Origin: an uncultured cyanobacterium
GTDB lineage: Bacteria > Cyanobacteriota > Cyanobacteriia > Cyanobacteriales > Chroococcidiopsidaceae
DNA: 18,747 nt
Assembly: GCA_946221495.1 (NCBI GenBank)
Contig: CAMIFA010000097.1
Coordinates: 1 to 18,747, forward strand
Reading direction: 5' to 3'
Within the stretch, counting starts at the first letter, position 1, and every line of letters begins with the position of its first letter. The notes below the pieces were generated by a model that made no database searches, was not told where the DNA came from, and worked only from the letters and a program-made list of their open reading frames with translations. The translations under genes were made by a program, and so were the position numbers. Shown piece after piece: positions 7,240 through 15,355 of this stretch.

Positions 7240-10200
7240 CAATTATTTCTAATTGACTGCATTTTTTGTAGACGTTCTTTCTGTTTGTTTCTGTCGTACT
7301 TAATTTTTTCTGTATTGATATTTTCAGTTACATATAATGTTTTATTACTAATCTGTTCAAAGTAATTTACCAAAGAATTAATTGTCGGATATCTAAACAT
7401 TTCAACTATAGATAAGTCGGTTTTAAATATTTCCCGCAATTGACTATTAACCTTCAGCATGAGCAACGAATGACCGCCAATTTCAAAGAAATTATCGTGG
7501 ATGCCGACTTTGTCGATATTGAGAACTTGTTGCCAAACAGTAGCGATCGCCTGTTCGATCTCAGTTTGGGGCATAGCGTCAGCAACTTCTAGTGTGCGGA
7601 ATGACGGTACAGGTAGCGATCGCCTGTCAACTTTGCCGCTAGGCGTGAGTGGCAAGGCGGCAATCTGCACAAAGACAGCAGGAATCATGTATGGCGGTAA
7701 CTTCTGACTGAGGAAACGGCGTAAGTCACTGGTAGCAGGTGCTGACTGTTGCCTAGCAACTACATAGGCAACGAGGCGCTTGTCACCTGGTACATCTTCC
7801 CTAGCGGCGATCGCGGTTTCTTTTACCTCTGGATGTTGGCTGAGTACAGCTTCAATCTCGCCAATCTCTATGCGGAAGCCGCGACACTTCACTTGCTCGT
7901 CAGTGCGTCCTAGAAATTCGATGTTCCCATCTGGCAGATAGCGTACTAAATCCCCAGTTTTGTACAATCGCGCTCCTAATTGAGTGCTGAAAGGATGGGG
8001 AATAAACTTCTGTGCAGTCAGTTCTGGGCGGTTCAGGTAGCCCCTAGCGAGGTTGACACCACTGATGTAAAGTTCGCCAGCAACTCCGATGGGTACTGGT
8101 TTTAGGCATTGATCTAGTACATAAGTCTGGACATTAGTAATAGCGCGTCCAATCGGTAATTTTGAGAACTTATCTCCCGCCAATTTGTACATTGTTGCTA
8201 CTACAGTCGTTTCCGTAGGACCGTAGGTGTTGACTAAGGTGCTGTTACCTCCATACTTTTGCCAAGTTATGACTCGTTCCCCCAGCGCCTGTTCGCCGCC
8301 AATAATTACTAGACGCAATGATTGGGGTAAGACCAACTCTGCTGTAGCTAAATCAGAAGTTAATTCATGCCAGTAAGCTGTCGGTAGATCCAACACTGTT
8401 AGAGCTAGATCGCGGCATTTTTTCTCAAATCTAGACCCAGAACTTAACATTTCATCAGTACGCAGTACCAGCGTCGCCCCACAGCTCAAACAGGGGTAGA
8501 TTTCTTCAGCCGCAGCATCAAAACTGATAGAGGCAAATTGGAGGATGCGATCGCACGGTGTTAAAGCATAGGTAGCGATCGCTGTCTTGGTAAAATTCAC
8601 CAAAGACTGATGTTGAATCATCACTCCTTTAGGTCTACCTGTGGAACCAGATGTGTAGATTACATAAGCTAAATTTTCTGGTGTAACACCACTAACAACA
8701 TTTTCCTGACTTTCTCGCGAGATTACCCCCCAATCTGCATCCAAACGTATCCGCGCCCCCTGTTCAGGTAGTTCTGCTACTAACTTTTCTTGAGTCAGCA
8801 GTACAGAAATTTGGGCATCCTCCACCATACAAGCCAATCGCTGCGGCGGATACGTGGGGTCTAGCGGCAAATACGCTCCACCCGCTTTCAGGATGCCTAA
8901 AAGCCCTACCACCATTTCTAAAGAACGTTCCACACAGAGTCCCACCAGTACCTCTGGTTTCACTCCCACCGACTGGAGATAGTGCGCCAGCTGGTTTGCC
9001 CTAGCATTGAGTTCGTAGTAGCTCAGTTGCTGATCTTCAAAAACCACTGCAACTGCATCAGGTGTCCGTTCCACCTGTGCCTCAAATAGCTGATGGATAC
9101 ACAAATCCAGCCCAGTTTCTGTGCCTTCTGCCTCCTGCCTTCTACATTCTTGATTCCACTCCACCAACAGCTGATACTGTTGAGCTGCTGTTAGTAGTGA
9201 CAATTCCTTCAGACGCTGGTGAGGATTGGTAACAATGCTTTGCAATACATTCTGTAAATGCCCCAACATCCTAGTAACGGTAGCAGCCTCGAAGCGGTGG
9301 CAAGAGTACGCCAGACTCAGACAAAATTCTGCCCCCACTTCTACAGTTAACTCCAACGGATAATTTGTTTTTTGAAAACTATCAACGCCGCAAATTTTCA
9401 GATTTTCAATTTGTCCTTGTAAGGAAAGATCCAGAGGGTAGTTCTCAAACACCAAAAGAGTCTCGAACAACGGTACACCTCTTTGGACTTCACTCCACCC
9501 TTGAACCTCTACGAGTGGACTGTACTCGTACTGCTGCGACTCAAGTTGTTGAGCCTGAATTTGCTTTAGCCAAGGTAGCAAGAACTCTTCAGAATTAACC
9601 TGAATCCGCACTGGCAGGGTGTTGATAAAGTTTCCTACCATAGACTCGACATTCATCAGAGTATACGGGCGACCGGAAACAGCCGCTCCAAAAACGATGT
9701 CTAATTCACCGCTATAACAACTCAGAAGCAAAGCCCATGCTCCCTGGATTAAGATATTTGGGGTCAGATGTTGCTGCTGTGCTAGGGACTTCAGTGCTGT
9801 TGTTGTGGCTACTGATAGCTTGATTTTTTGCTGCTCGTAACTTGCTTCTTGGCTAGGTAATTGAAGAGGATCTTGGTCTACCCACAGCCGCGTCGGAGTT
9901 GCGAAACCTTTGAGCTTCTCCCGCCAGAATGCCTCGGCTTGAGACAAGTCCTGCTGCTGTAGCCAAGCGATGTAGTCTCGATAAGGACGCGGTTGTGCCA
10001 AAAACAGGCTTTCACTTTGGCAAAAGGCTTTGTAGTAGGAAATAACTTCCTGAAAGATTAAGGGCAAAGACCAGCCATCGAGCAGCAGATGGTGATGGCT
10101 CCAAATAAAGTGGTAGGTAGCCTCAGTCATCTGAATTAGGGTCAGGCGCATCAGGGGTGCTTTGGATAGTTCAAAGCCGTGTTGGTCTTCGTGCAGTAAA

Positions 10201-10517
10201 GTTTCTAGTCGTTCTTGTTGCTCAATTGCGGAAAACTGCTGCCAGTCTTGATATTCCCAAGGGATATTTACCTCCCGAACTACTACCTGAATTGGCTTCT
10301 CCAGTCCTTCCCATACGAAAGCAGTGCGTAACACTGGATGTCTAGCTATTACCTGCTGCCAAGCTTGGGCAAATGCTGATACATCTAAGGTTCCATGCAA
10401 GTCAAACCTAAGTTGATCAATGTATACGCCGGATGTTGGTGCTAACAAACTATGGAACAGCATCCCCTCTTGCATCGGAGATAAAGGATAAGCATCTTCA
10501 ATATTTTTTCTGTTCAT
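7239..10517 (-). CDS. NRPS module C-A-PCP (second megasynthase gene)
   Basis: A complete 1092-residue single-module synthetase that adds one amino acid. The condensation domain (about 10-440) begins YPLSPMQEGMLFH and has HHLLLDG at 142-148; this wording is typical of DCL domains that follow an epimerase. The adenylation domain (about 475-970) has YTSGSTGRPKG at 621, YGPTE at 765 and the invariant Lys in PSGKVDRRSLP (Lys962). Pocket residues by alignment are D-A-E-D-I-G-T-V-V-K; I do not know this code with certainty, and the two acidic residues may favour a basic side chain. The PCP has IGGHSL (Ser1017). The last 25 residues are basic and helical (KQKERLQKMQ), a likely docking tail for the PKS that starts 14 nt after the stop. 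The ATG at 10517 sits just before the conserved C-domain start but has no clear Shine-Dalgarno sequence. No epimerase, MT or TE is present. Confidence 0.97.
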   Translation of the reverse strand: MNRKNIEDAYPLSPMQEGMLFHSLLAPTSGVYIDQLRFDLHGTLDVSAFAQAWQQVIARHPVLRTAFVWEGLEKPIQVVVREVNIPWEYQDWQQFSAIEQQERLETLLHEDQHGFELSKAPLMRLTLIQMTEATYHFIWSHHHLLLDGWSLPLIFQEVISYYKAFCQSESLFLAQPRPYRDYIAWLQQQDLSQAEAFWREKLKGFATPTRLWVDQDPLQLPSQEASYEQQKIKLSVATTTALKSLAQQQHLTPNILIQGAWALLLSCYSGELDIVFGAAVSGRPYTLMNVESMVGNFINTLPVRIQVNSEEFLLPWLKQIQAQQLESQQYEYSPLVEVQGWSEVQRGVPLFETLLVFENYPLDLSLQGQIENLKICGVDSFQKTNYPLELTVEVGAEFCLSLAYSCHRFEAATVTRMLGHLQNVLQSIVTNPHQRLKELSLLTAAQQYQLLVEWNQECRRQEAEGTETGLDLCIHQLFEAQVERTPDAVAVVFEDQQLSYYELNARANQLAHYLQSVGVKPEVLVGLCVERSLEMVVGLLGILKAGGAYLPLDPTYPPQRLACMVEDAQISVLLTQEKLVAELPEQGARIRLDADWGVISRESQENVVSGVTPENLAYVIYTSGSTGRPKGVMIQHQSLVNFTKTAIATYALTPCDRILQFASISFDAAAEEIYPCLSCGATLVLRTDEMLSSGSRFEKKCRDLALTVLDLPTAYWHELTSDLATAELVLPQSLRLVIIGGEQALGERVITWQKYGGNSTLVNTYGPTETTVVATMYKLAGDKFSKLPIGRAITNVQTYVLDQCLKPVPIGVAGELYISGVNLARGYLNRPELTAQKFIPHPFSTQLGARLYKTGDLVRYLPDGNIEFLGRTDEQVKCRGFRIEIGEIEAVLSQHPEVKETAIAAREDVPGDKRLVAYVVARQQSAPATSDLRRFLSQKLPPYMIPAVFVQIAALPLTPSGKVDRRSLPVPSFRTLEVADAMPQTEIEQAIATVWQQVLNIDKVGIHDNFFEIGGHSLLMLKVNSQLREIFKTDLSIVEMFRYPTINSLVNYFEQISNKTLYVTENINTEKIKYDRNKQKERLQKMQSIRNN
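9124..9143. repeat. Heptanucleotide tandem repeat in C-A linker of the second megasynthase gene
   Basis: About three copies of the unit CCTTCTG, one with a T-to-C change, encoding part of the linker RRQEAEG at residues 459-465. It sits at the same interdomain position as in the other two NRPS genes. Confidence 0.7.
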
Positions 10518-10569
10518 AGTTAGGAGTAAGGAATAGTTTTGAATTGAAGAGGAAAGAAGTTGTAACTAA

Positions 10570-13500
10570 TCAAAACTGAATCTTGCTCAGAGCTTTTTCA
10601 AGTTCTTCTTCGTTAAGCTGTACGAGGGAAAAGTCTGAAGGTGTACAGTTGCTAATCGATTGCTGCTCGACTTGAATAGACTCAGTGGTAATAGTGGCTA
10701 CAGAGGCTAACTCGGCGATCGCTTGGTACTCAAAAATTTGCTTGGGTGTAATCTTTAGACCTGCCTGATTCGCTTTGGCGATAATCTGAATACTGAGGAT
10801 GGAATCTCCACCCAATTCAAAGAAGTTGTCATGGATACCCACTTGCTCCACACCGAGGACTTCAATCCAGATTTGGGTTAATTTTTCCTCCTCTGAGTTA
10901 CGAGGAGGAGCAAAGGCTGCTTCTAGTTCTGGTCTGGCTGTGTCGGGAACCGGAAGCGATCGCCGATCTACCTTACCGTTAGGCATTAAAGGCAGGGTAT
11001 CCAGCATCATAAACACTGACGGCATCATGTAGTCTGGTAGTCGCTCCTTGAGGTAGCTGCGAAACTGGGGAAGCAACTGGCGAGTCAACTGCTGCTGTAA
11101 AGGATTATTCGCATAAGCACTCCAAGGTTTAAGCTCAATTTCCTCTGGAAAGTAGGCTTTACCCCTAGTTGTACGTTGCAATAAGACATCATAACTACCA
11201 TCGGTTCTGGAACTAGACCAGCTAATATCAATGAAATAGGGGAAGTCACGGCTCAAAGCCCACAAATCTTCCGGATCTACTCCCTCCCCGGCAATGCTTT
11301 GTGACAGATCCTGAAGATCGCCTACTGTCTGTATATTATCTGCCGCCAGCAGTTCTACGGTCTTGACATCTGGCAATACCCGGGCATTCGGTACTCCCCG
11401 TAGTTCAAGTATCTCTGGCTCATCTGTCAACAATTGGCGAACAGAGTCCAGGGTTAATTGCTGCTCTTGCCAGTCTAGCCAGGGAAACTCCAAAGAAAGA
11501 GAGTGTAGCGAAGGTAAATTGATATTCTCCCCCAGCTCCCTGCTCCCTGCTCCTCTTGTGCCTACATAGAGAATTACGTCATAGCGAAACTTGGTAAGTT
11601 CATTAGAGTAGCAACCCCGCTTCGGCTGAATCTGGACGCGCTCGATCTGGGGGAGATGCTGTTTGAGGGCAATAAAGAAAGCTGGGTCAATTACTAGTTC
11701 TTGCTCTTGAGCGATGCGTCTTTTGACACGCTGCTGCAACTGGTCTATATATAGGGATGCAGGTGCTTGATGCAACTGAACTGAGGCATGAAAAGCCTCC
11801 AAAAGTGGTAAGCTGCGGATATCTCCTAGAAAGATAGAACCCCCAGGCTGCACCAGATTAACCGCGCCTTCTAAGACACGCAACAAATAACTGATGCTGG
11901 GGAAATACTGCACTACAGAGTTGATGATTACTGTATCGAAGGTTGCTACTTCTAAGCCGGCAAAGTTGTCAGCCATCCTTTGGAGTAGCTGCACCTGTGG
12001 TATTTGTTCTAGTCGTTCTAGTACGTTTTGGGTGTAGCGCAGTGCTGCTGTGGAAAAATCTGTGCCGCAGTATTGGGTACAGTGAGGAGCGATGGGGAAC
12101 AAAAGTAACCCAGTACCACAACCAATTTCTAGTACACGGGTTGGGTTTAAAGATAGGATTCTTTCTACAGTGCGATCGCGCCACTCGCGCATCTGAGCTT
12201 CTGCTAGCGGTAATCCTGTGTAGCTACTATCCCAGCCACGAATATTAAAGGTTGGGTCTAGGATTTGCTCGAAGTTCTCGCTATCATAAATTGTCTGCCA
12301 CTGAGAAACTTGCTCTTGCTCTAATTGCGTTGGTAATTCCGCCTCGCTTTGATAGGAGAGATTCTGGACTACATAAGCTACTAACCGCTTCTCTCCAGGC
12401 GAGTCTTGGCAAGCACTCACAACTATCTCGCTAACTGCTGGATGTTGACTCAGCGTAGCTTCAATTTCTCCGAGTTCAATCCGATAACCCCGGATTTTCT
12501 CCTGATAGTCAATGCGTCCGCGAAAGTCAATGTTGCCATCAGGAAGCCAGCGAGCTAAGTCACCAGTTTGATAAAGCCTTGCTCCTGGTTCAACACTAAA
12601 CGGATGCGGCACAAATTTGGCAGCAGTCAACTCAGGGCGATCGCCATATCCTCTCGCTAACCCCACACCGCCGATGTATAGTTCGCCAAAAATCCCCATT
12701 GGTACTGGTTGGAAGTGGGAATCTAAAATATAAATTTGGGTATTGGCAAACGGTCGTCCAATCGGTACTAACTGCTCGGCTGGCAGATGCACAGAGGCAT
12801 CAAAATACGAGCTGTCTATAGTGGCTTCAGTCAAGCCAAAAGAGTTAATTAATCGTGTATGAGAACCACACAAACGCCGGAATTTTTTGTACTCCCCAAC
12901 GTACCAGCTATCAGAACCACAAATCAGTAGCCGCATAAAGTCAAGACGCTGGTTACTTTCTTCTAGGTACTGAATTAAGTTTCGCAACACAACTGGCACA
13001 AATTCTGCACAGTCAACCTTTTCTTGGCACATTAGCTCGTAAAGTTCTTGGGGAGCTAGCAATAGCTCGCGGGGACACAAAACTAGCTTTCCACCAGAGC
13101 AAAGCGATCGCACAACGTCGCCTGAAAACACATCGAAGGAAAAGCTAGCCATCTGTAAGTGACAGGTGAGTGAGCGCAGTTGATAAGCTTCTTCCCAACT
13201 GCAATAAGCATTCACAAGGCTGCGATGCTCGATCATCACCCCTTTAGACTTACCAGTAGAGCCGGAGGTGTAGATCATATAAGCGAGGTTTTGGGGTGTC
13301 ACACCACTGTGGGGATTCTCCTGCTTTTGGCGTGTGATCGCATCCGAGTTAGTGTCGAGGCAAATCACTTGAGCTTGATGCTCAGGTAAGTGTTGAATGA
13401 GAGAGTGTTGAGTTAACAGTACCCGTACTTGAGAATCTGACAACATGAATGCCAAACGCTCTTGGGGATAGGCAGGATCTAAAGGTACGTAAGCCCCACC

Positions 13501-15252
13501 TGCTTTCAGGATGCCCAGTATCCCTACGAGCATTTCTAGGGAGCGCTCTACACAGATTCCTACTAATACCTCTGGTGCTACGCCCAGTGTTTGCAAGTAA
13601 CGTGCTAGTTGATTTGCGCGTTGATTTAGTTCTCTGTAACTCAGTTGTTGGTTTTCAAATACTACGGCAATCGCGTCAGGAGTCCTCTCGACTTGCGCCG
13701 CAAATAATTGATGCACACATAAATCAAGTTCTGTACTTCTGCCTTCTGCCTCCTGCCTTCTGCCTCCCTGATTCCACCCCACCAACAGCTGTTGTTCTGC
13801 ATCTGTTAACAACGGCAAATCTGCAAGATGTTGCTCTGGATCTGCAACGATACCTGCTAGCAGGGTTTGCCAATGACCTAACATCCGAGCGATCGTCGCT
13901 GCCTCAAACAAATTTGTGTCATACTCCACATATCCTGTCAGCCCTTGCTCTGTATCTGTGAGGCTCAGATCCAAATCAAACTTGGCTATGCCACTGTCAA
14001 TTTCAAGCGGAGTTATAGTTAACTCCCCAAGTTCCAAAGGCGGGATTGGGGCATTGTTAAGAGTAAACATGACCTCAAATAGTGGCGATCGGCTCAAGGT
14101 TCGCTCTGGGTTAAGAACTTCTACCAGCTTTTCAAATGGCAAATCTTGATGAGCATAAGCTCCTAATGTGACTTCGCGCACTCGTGCTAATAACTCTCGA
14201 AAAGTAGGATTACCCGAATGGTCAGTACGCAACACTAGACTGTTGACAAAGAACCCAATTAACGGCTCAATTTCTGGTCGATTGCGGTTGGCAATTACAG
14301 AACCCACAACGATATCATCTTGAGATGTATACCGATGCAGCATCGCCTTAAATGCCGCTAATAGAGTCATAAACAGCGTTACATCTTCCTGCTGGCTCAA
14401 AGCTTTGAGTGCTTCAGACAGTTCCTTAGATAAGGCGAAGAACTGCTTTGCACCTTTGAAGGTTTGCACTGCTGAACGAGGCTTATCGGTGGGTAGTTCC
14501 AGAACAGGGAGGTTACTAAGTCTCTGTTTCCAGTAGCTTAATTGATTCTCTAATACCTCCCCCTGCAACCATGTCCGTTGCCAGATAGCGAAATCTGCAT
14601 ACTGGATGGGCAATTCTGGTAGCGACGCGGTTTGTTCAGTGGCGATCACCTTGTAGAACTGGGCTAATTCACGGACGATCACCCCCAGTGACCAACCATC
14701 GAAGATAATGTGGTGCATACTCAACAGCAAAATGTGTTCTGCTTCGTTCAGATTTAGGAGTCTGGCGCGCAGCAATGTATCTTTAGTTAAGTCGAAGGCG
14801 TGTTGAGTTTCGGCGATCGCCAATTGCTGAACTCTAGCTTTTTGCTCAGATACTAATAACTCGCATAAATTTACCACTGGTAGCGCCAGAGTTAAGCTTG
14901 GAGCAACAACCTGCACTGGTTGTCCATCTACTGTCTTAAAAGTAGTGCGGAGAATTTCGTGACGTAGCACAATTTCGTTGAGACTCTGTTCTAACGCCGC
15001 TACGTTGAGCGTACCTTTAAGGCTTACAGCTACAGCTTCGTTGTAAAAAGAGTTCTCTGGGGCAAACTGATGCAGAAACCACAGCCGTTGTTGGGCAAAT
15101 GATAAAGGTGCAGGCTGAGTTTTAGAACGTTCAGGAATAATTTTTAATCGGGAATCATCAACCTTACCTCGCAAACGTTTTTCGAGGAGTTCCTGTTTCG
15201 CCTGGGAAAGCTGCGATCGCCGTGCTAAAATTTCTTCTTTATTTTTGTACAT
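10570..15252 (-). CDS. NRPS module C-A-NMT-PCP with missing E domain (first megasynthase gene)
   Basis: A 1560-residue synthetase adding one N-methylated amino acid. Order: docking helix (about 8-30); LCL-like C domain 48-485 with HHIIFDG at 180-186; A domain about 515-970 with YTSGSTGKSKG at 661; N-methyltransferase inserted between A8 and A9, about 985-1380, SAM motif VLEIGCGTG at 1040; rest of A to NGKVDRRSLP (Lys1427); PCP with GGDSI (Ser1484). Pocket residues read D-V-G-E-I-G-S-I-D-K, the same as in the NRPS gene at 1-2527 and like the ornithine code I recall from gramicidin/bacitracin systems. The PCP (GGDSILSIQ, ANQAG, ITPKQIFE) is of the pre-epimerase kind, and the protein ends with CTPSDFSLVQL plus a short helix, which is what normally follows an E domain; no E domain is present. 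It starts with C, so an upstream donor module is needed. No clear ribosome-binding site precedes the ATG. Confidence 0.97.
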   Translation of the reverse strand: MYKNKEEILARRSQLSQAKQELLEKRLRGKVDDSRLKIIPERSKTQPAPLSFAQQRLWFLHQFAPENSFYNEAVAVSLKGTLNVAALEQSLNEIVLRHEILRTTFKTVDGQPVQVVAPSLTLALPVVNLCELLVSEQKARVQQLAIAETQHAFDLTKDTLLRARLLNLNEAEHILLLSMHHIIFDGWSLGVIVRELAQFYKVIATEQTASLPELPIQYADFAIWQRTWLQGEVLENQLSYWKQRLSNLPVLELPTDKPRSAVQTFKGAKQFFALSKELSEALKALSQQEDVTLFMTLLAAFKAMLHRYTSQDDIVVGSVIANRNRPEIEPLIGFFVNSLVLRTDHSGNPTFRELLARVREVTLGAYAHQDLPFEKLVEVLNPERTLSRSPLFEVMFTLNNAPIPPLELGELTITPLEIDSGIAKFDLDLSLTDTEQGLTGYVEYDTNLFEAATIARMLGHWQTLLAGIVADPEQHLADLPLLTDAEQQLLVGWNQGGRRQEAEGRSTELDLCVHQLFAAQVERTPDAIAVVFENQQLSYRELNQRANQLARYLQTLGVAPEVLVGICVERSLEMLVGILGILKAGGAYVPLDPAYPQERLAFMLSDSQVRVLLTQHSLIQHLPEHQAQVICLDTNSDAITRQKQENPHSGVTPQNLAYMIYTSGSTGKSKGVMIEHRSLVNAYCSWEEAYQLRSLTCHLQMASFSFDVFSGDVVRSLCSGGKLVLCPRELLLAPQELYELMCQEKVDCAEFVPVVLRNLIQYLEESNQRLDFMRLLICGSDSWYVGEYKKFRRLCGSHTRLINSFGLTEATIDSSYFDASVHLPAEQLVPIGRPFANTQIYILDSHFQPVPMGIFGELYIGGVGLARGYGDRPELTAAKFVPHPFSVEPGARLYQTGDLARWLPDGNIDFRGRIDYQEKIRGYRIELGEIEATLSQHPAVSEIVVSACQDSPGEKRLVAYVVQNLSYQSEAELPTQLEQEQVSQWQTIYDSENFEQILDPTFNIRGWDSSYTGLPLAEAQMREWRDRTVERILSLNPTRVLEIGCGTGLLLFPIAPHCTQYCGTDFSTAALRYTQNVLERLEQIPQVQLLQRMADNFAGLEVATFDTVIINSVVQYFPSISYLLRVLEGAVNLVQPGGSIFLGDIRSLPLLEAFHASVQLHQAPASLYIDQLQQRVKRRIAQEQELVIDPAFFIALKQHLPQIERVQIQPKRGCYSNELTKFRYDVILYVGTRGAGSRELGENINLPSLHSLSLEFPWLDWQEQQLTLDSVRQLLTDEPEILELRGVPNARVLPDVKTVELLAADNIQTVGDLQDLSQSIAGEGVDPEDLWALSRDFPYFIDISWSSSRTDGSYDVLLQRTTRGKAYFPEEIELKPWSAYANNPLQQQLTRQLLPQFRSYLKERLPDYMMPSVFMMLDTLPLMPNGKVDRRSLPVPDTARPELEAAFAPPRNSEEEKLTQIWIEVLGVEQVGIHDNFFELGGDSILSIQIIAKANQAGLKITPKQIFEYQAIAELASVATITTESIQVEQQSISNCTPSDFSLVQLNEEELEKALSKIQF
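11536..11553. repeat. CTCCCTG tandem repeat at the end of the N-methyltransferase core
   Basis: Two and a half copies of the unit CTCCCTG, a different 7-mer from the C-A linkers. It encodes GAGSREL (about residues 1234-1240), just after the SAM-binding fold and before the second half of the MT insertion. Confidence 0.6.
12687..13565 (-). repeat. A-domain DNA duplicated at 1-890 (copy 2)
   Basis: Partner of the copy at the left edge, inside the A domain of the first NRPS gene. The pocket residues are identical in both copies. The best explanation is module duplication or later gene conversion. Confidence 0.85.
13736..13770. repeat. Heptanucleotide tandem repeat in C-A linker of the first megasynthase gene
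   Basis: Five units based on CTTCTGC (the third reads CTCCTGC, the fifth is degenerate), encoding RRQEAEGR at residues 498-505, again exactly between C and A. Confidence 0.75.
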
Positions 15253-15303
15253 TAGTCGTACTATCTACACAAAACAATTAATACAGTTCAATTAGTGATG
15301 TTG

Positions 15304-15335
15304 TCCCCCACTTTTTAAGGGGGGCTAGGGGGGGT
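15304..15335. repeat. C-run/G-run hairpin repeat in the gap between the extender genes and the NRPS
   Basis: On the plus strand a run of five C (15305-15309), ACTTTTTAA, six G (15319-15324), CTA, then seven G (15328-15334). The C run can pair with either G run, giving alternative hairpins. Such C-run/TTAA/G-run intergenic repeats are widespread in cyanobacterial genomes. It occupies a third of the only non-coding gap over 100 nt in the megasynthase part (15253-15355). There is no U tract after it, so I do not call it a terminator, though it could slow polymerase or affect mRNA decay. I see no convincing promoter in this gap. Confidence 0.6.
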
Positions 15336-15355
15336 CAATCTCGTAATCCCGAATC

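Noticed and set aside
10518..10569. E domain split into a separate frame or broken by a frameshift next to the first NRPS
   Set aside because: The gap to the next gene is only 52 nt and holds no E-domain sequence; the junction within the protein is in frame.
2524..15252. A dolastatin 10/aetokthonostatin-type cluster, suggested by N-methylation, a KR-only PKS and methoxy chemistry
   Set aside because: In those systems the PKS directly follows the N-methylating module and the pockets are for aliphatic residues; here a non-methylating module intervenes and the codes are polar.
15253..15300. Possible promoter TTGAAC-18 nt-TAGATA upstream of the first NRPS
   Set aside because: The -10-like element is only 9 nt from the ATG, leaving no room for a leader, and such matches are common in AT-rich DNA.
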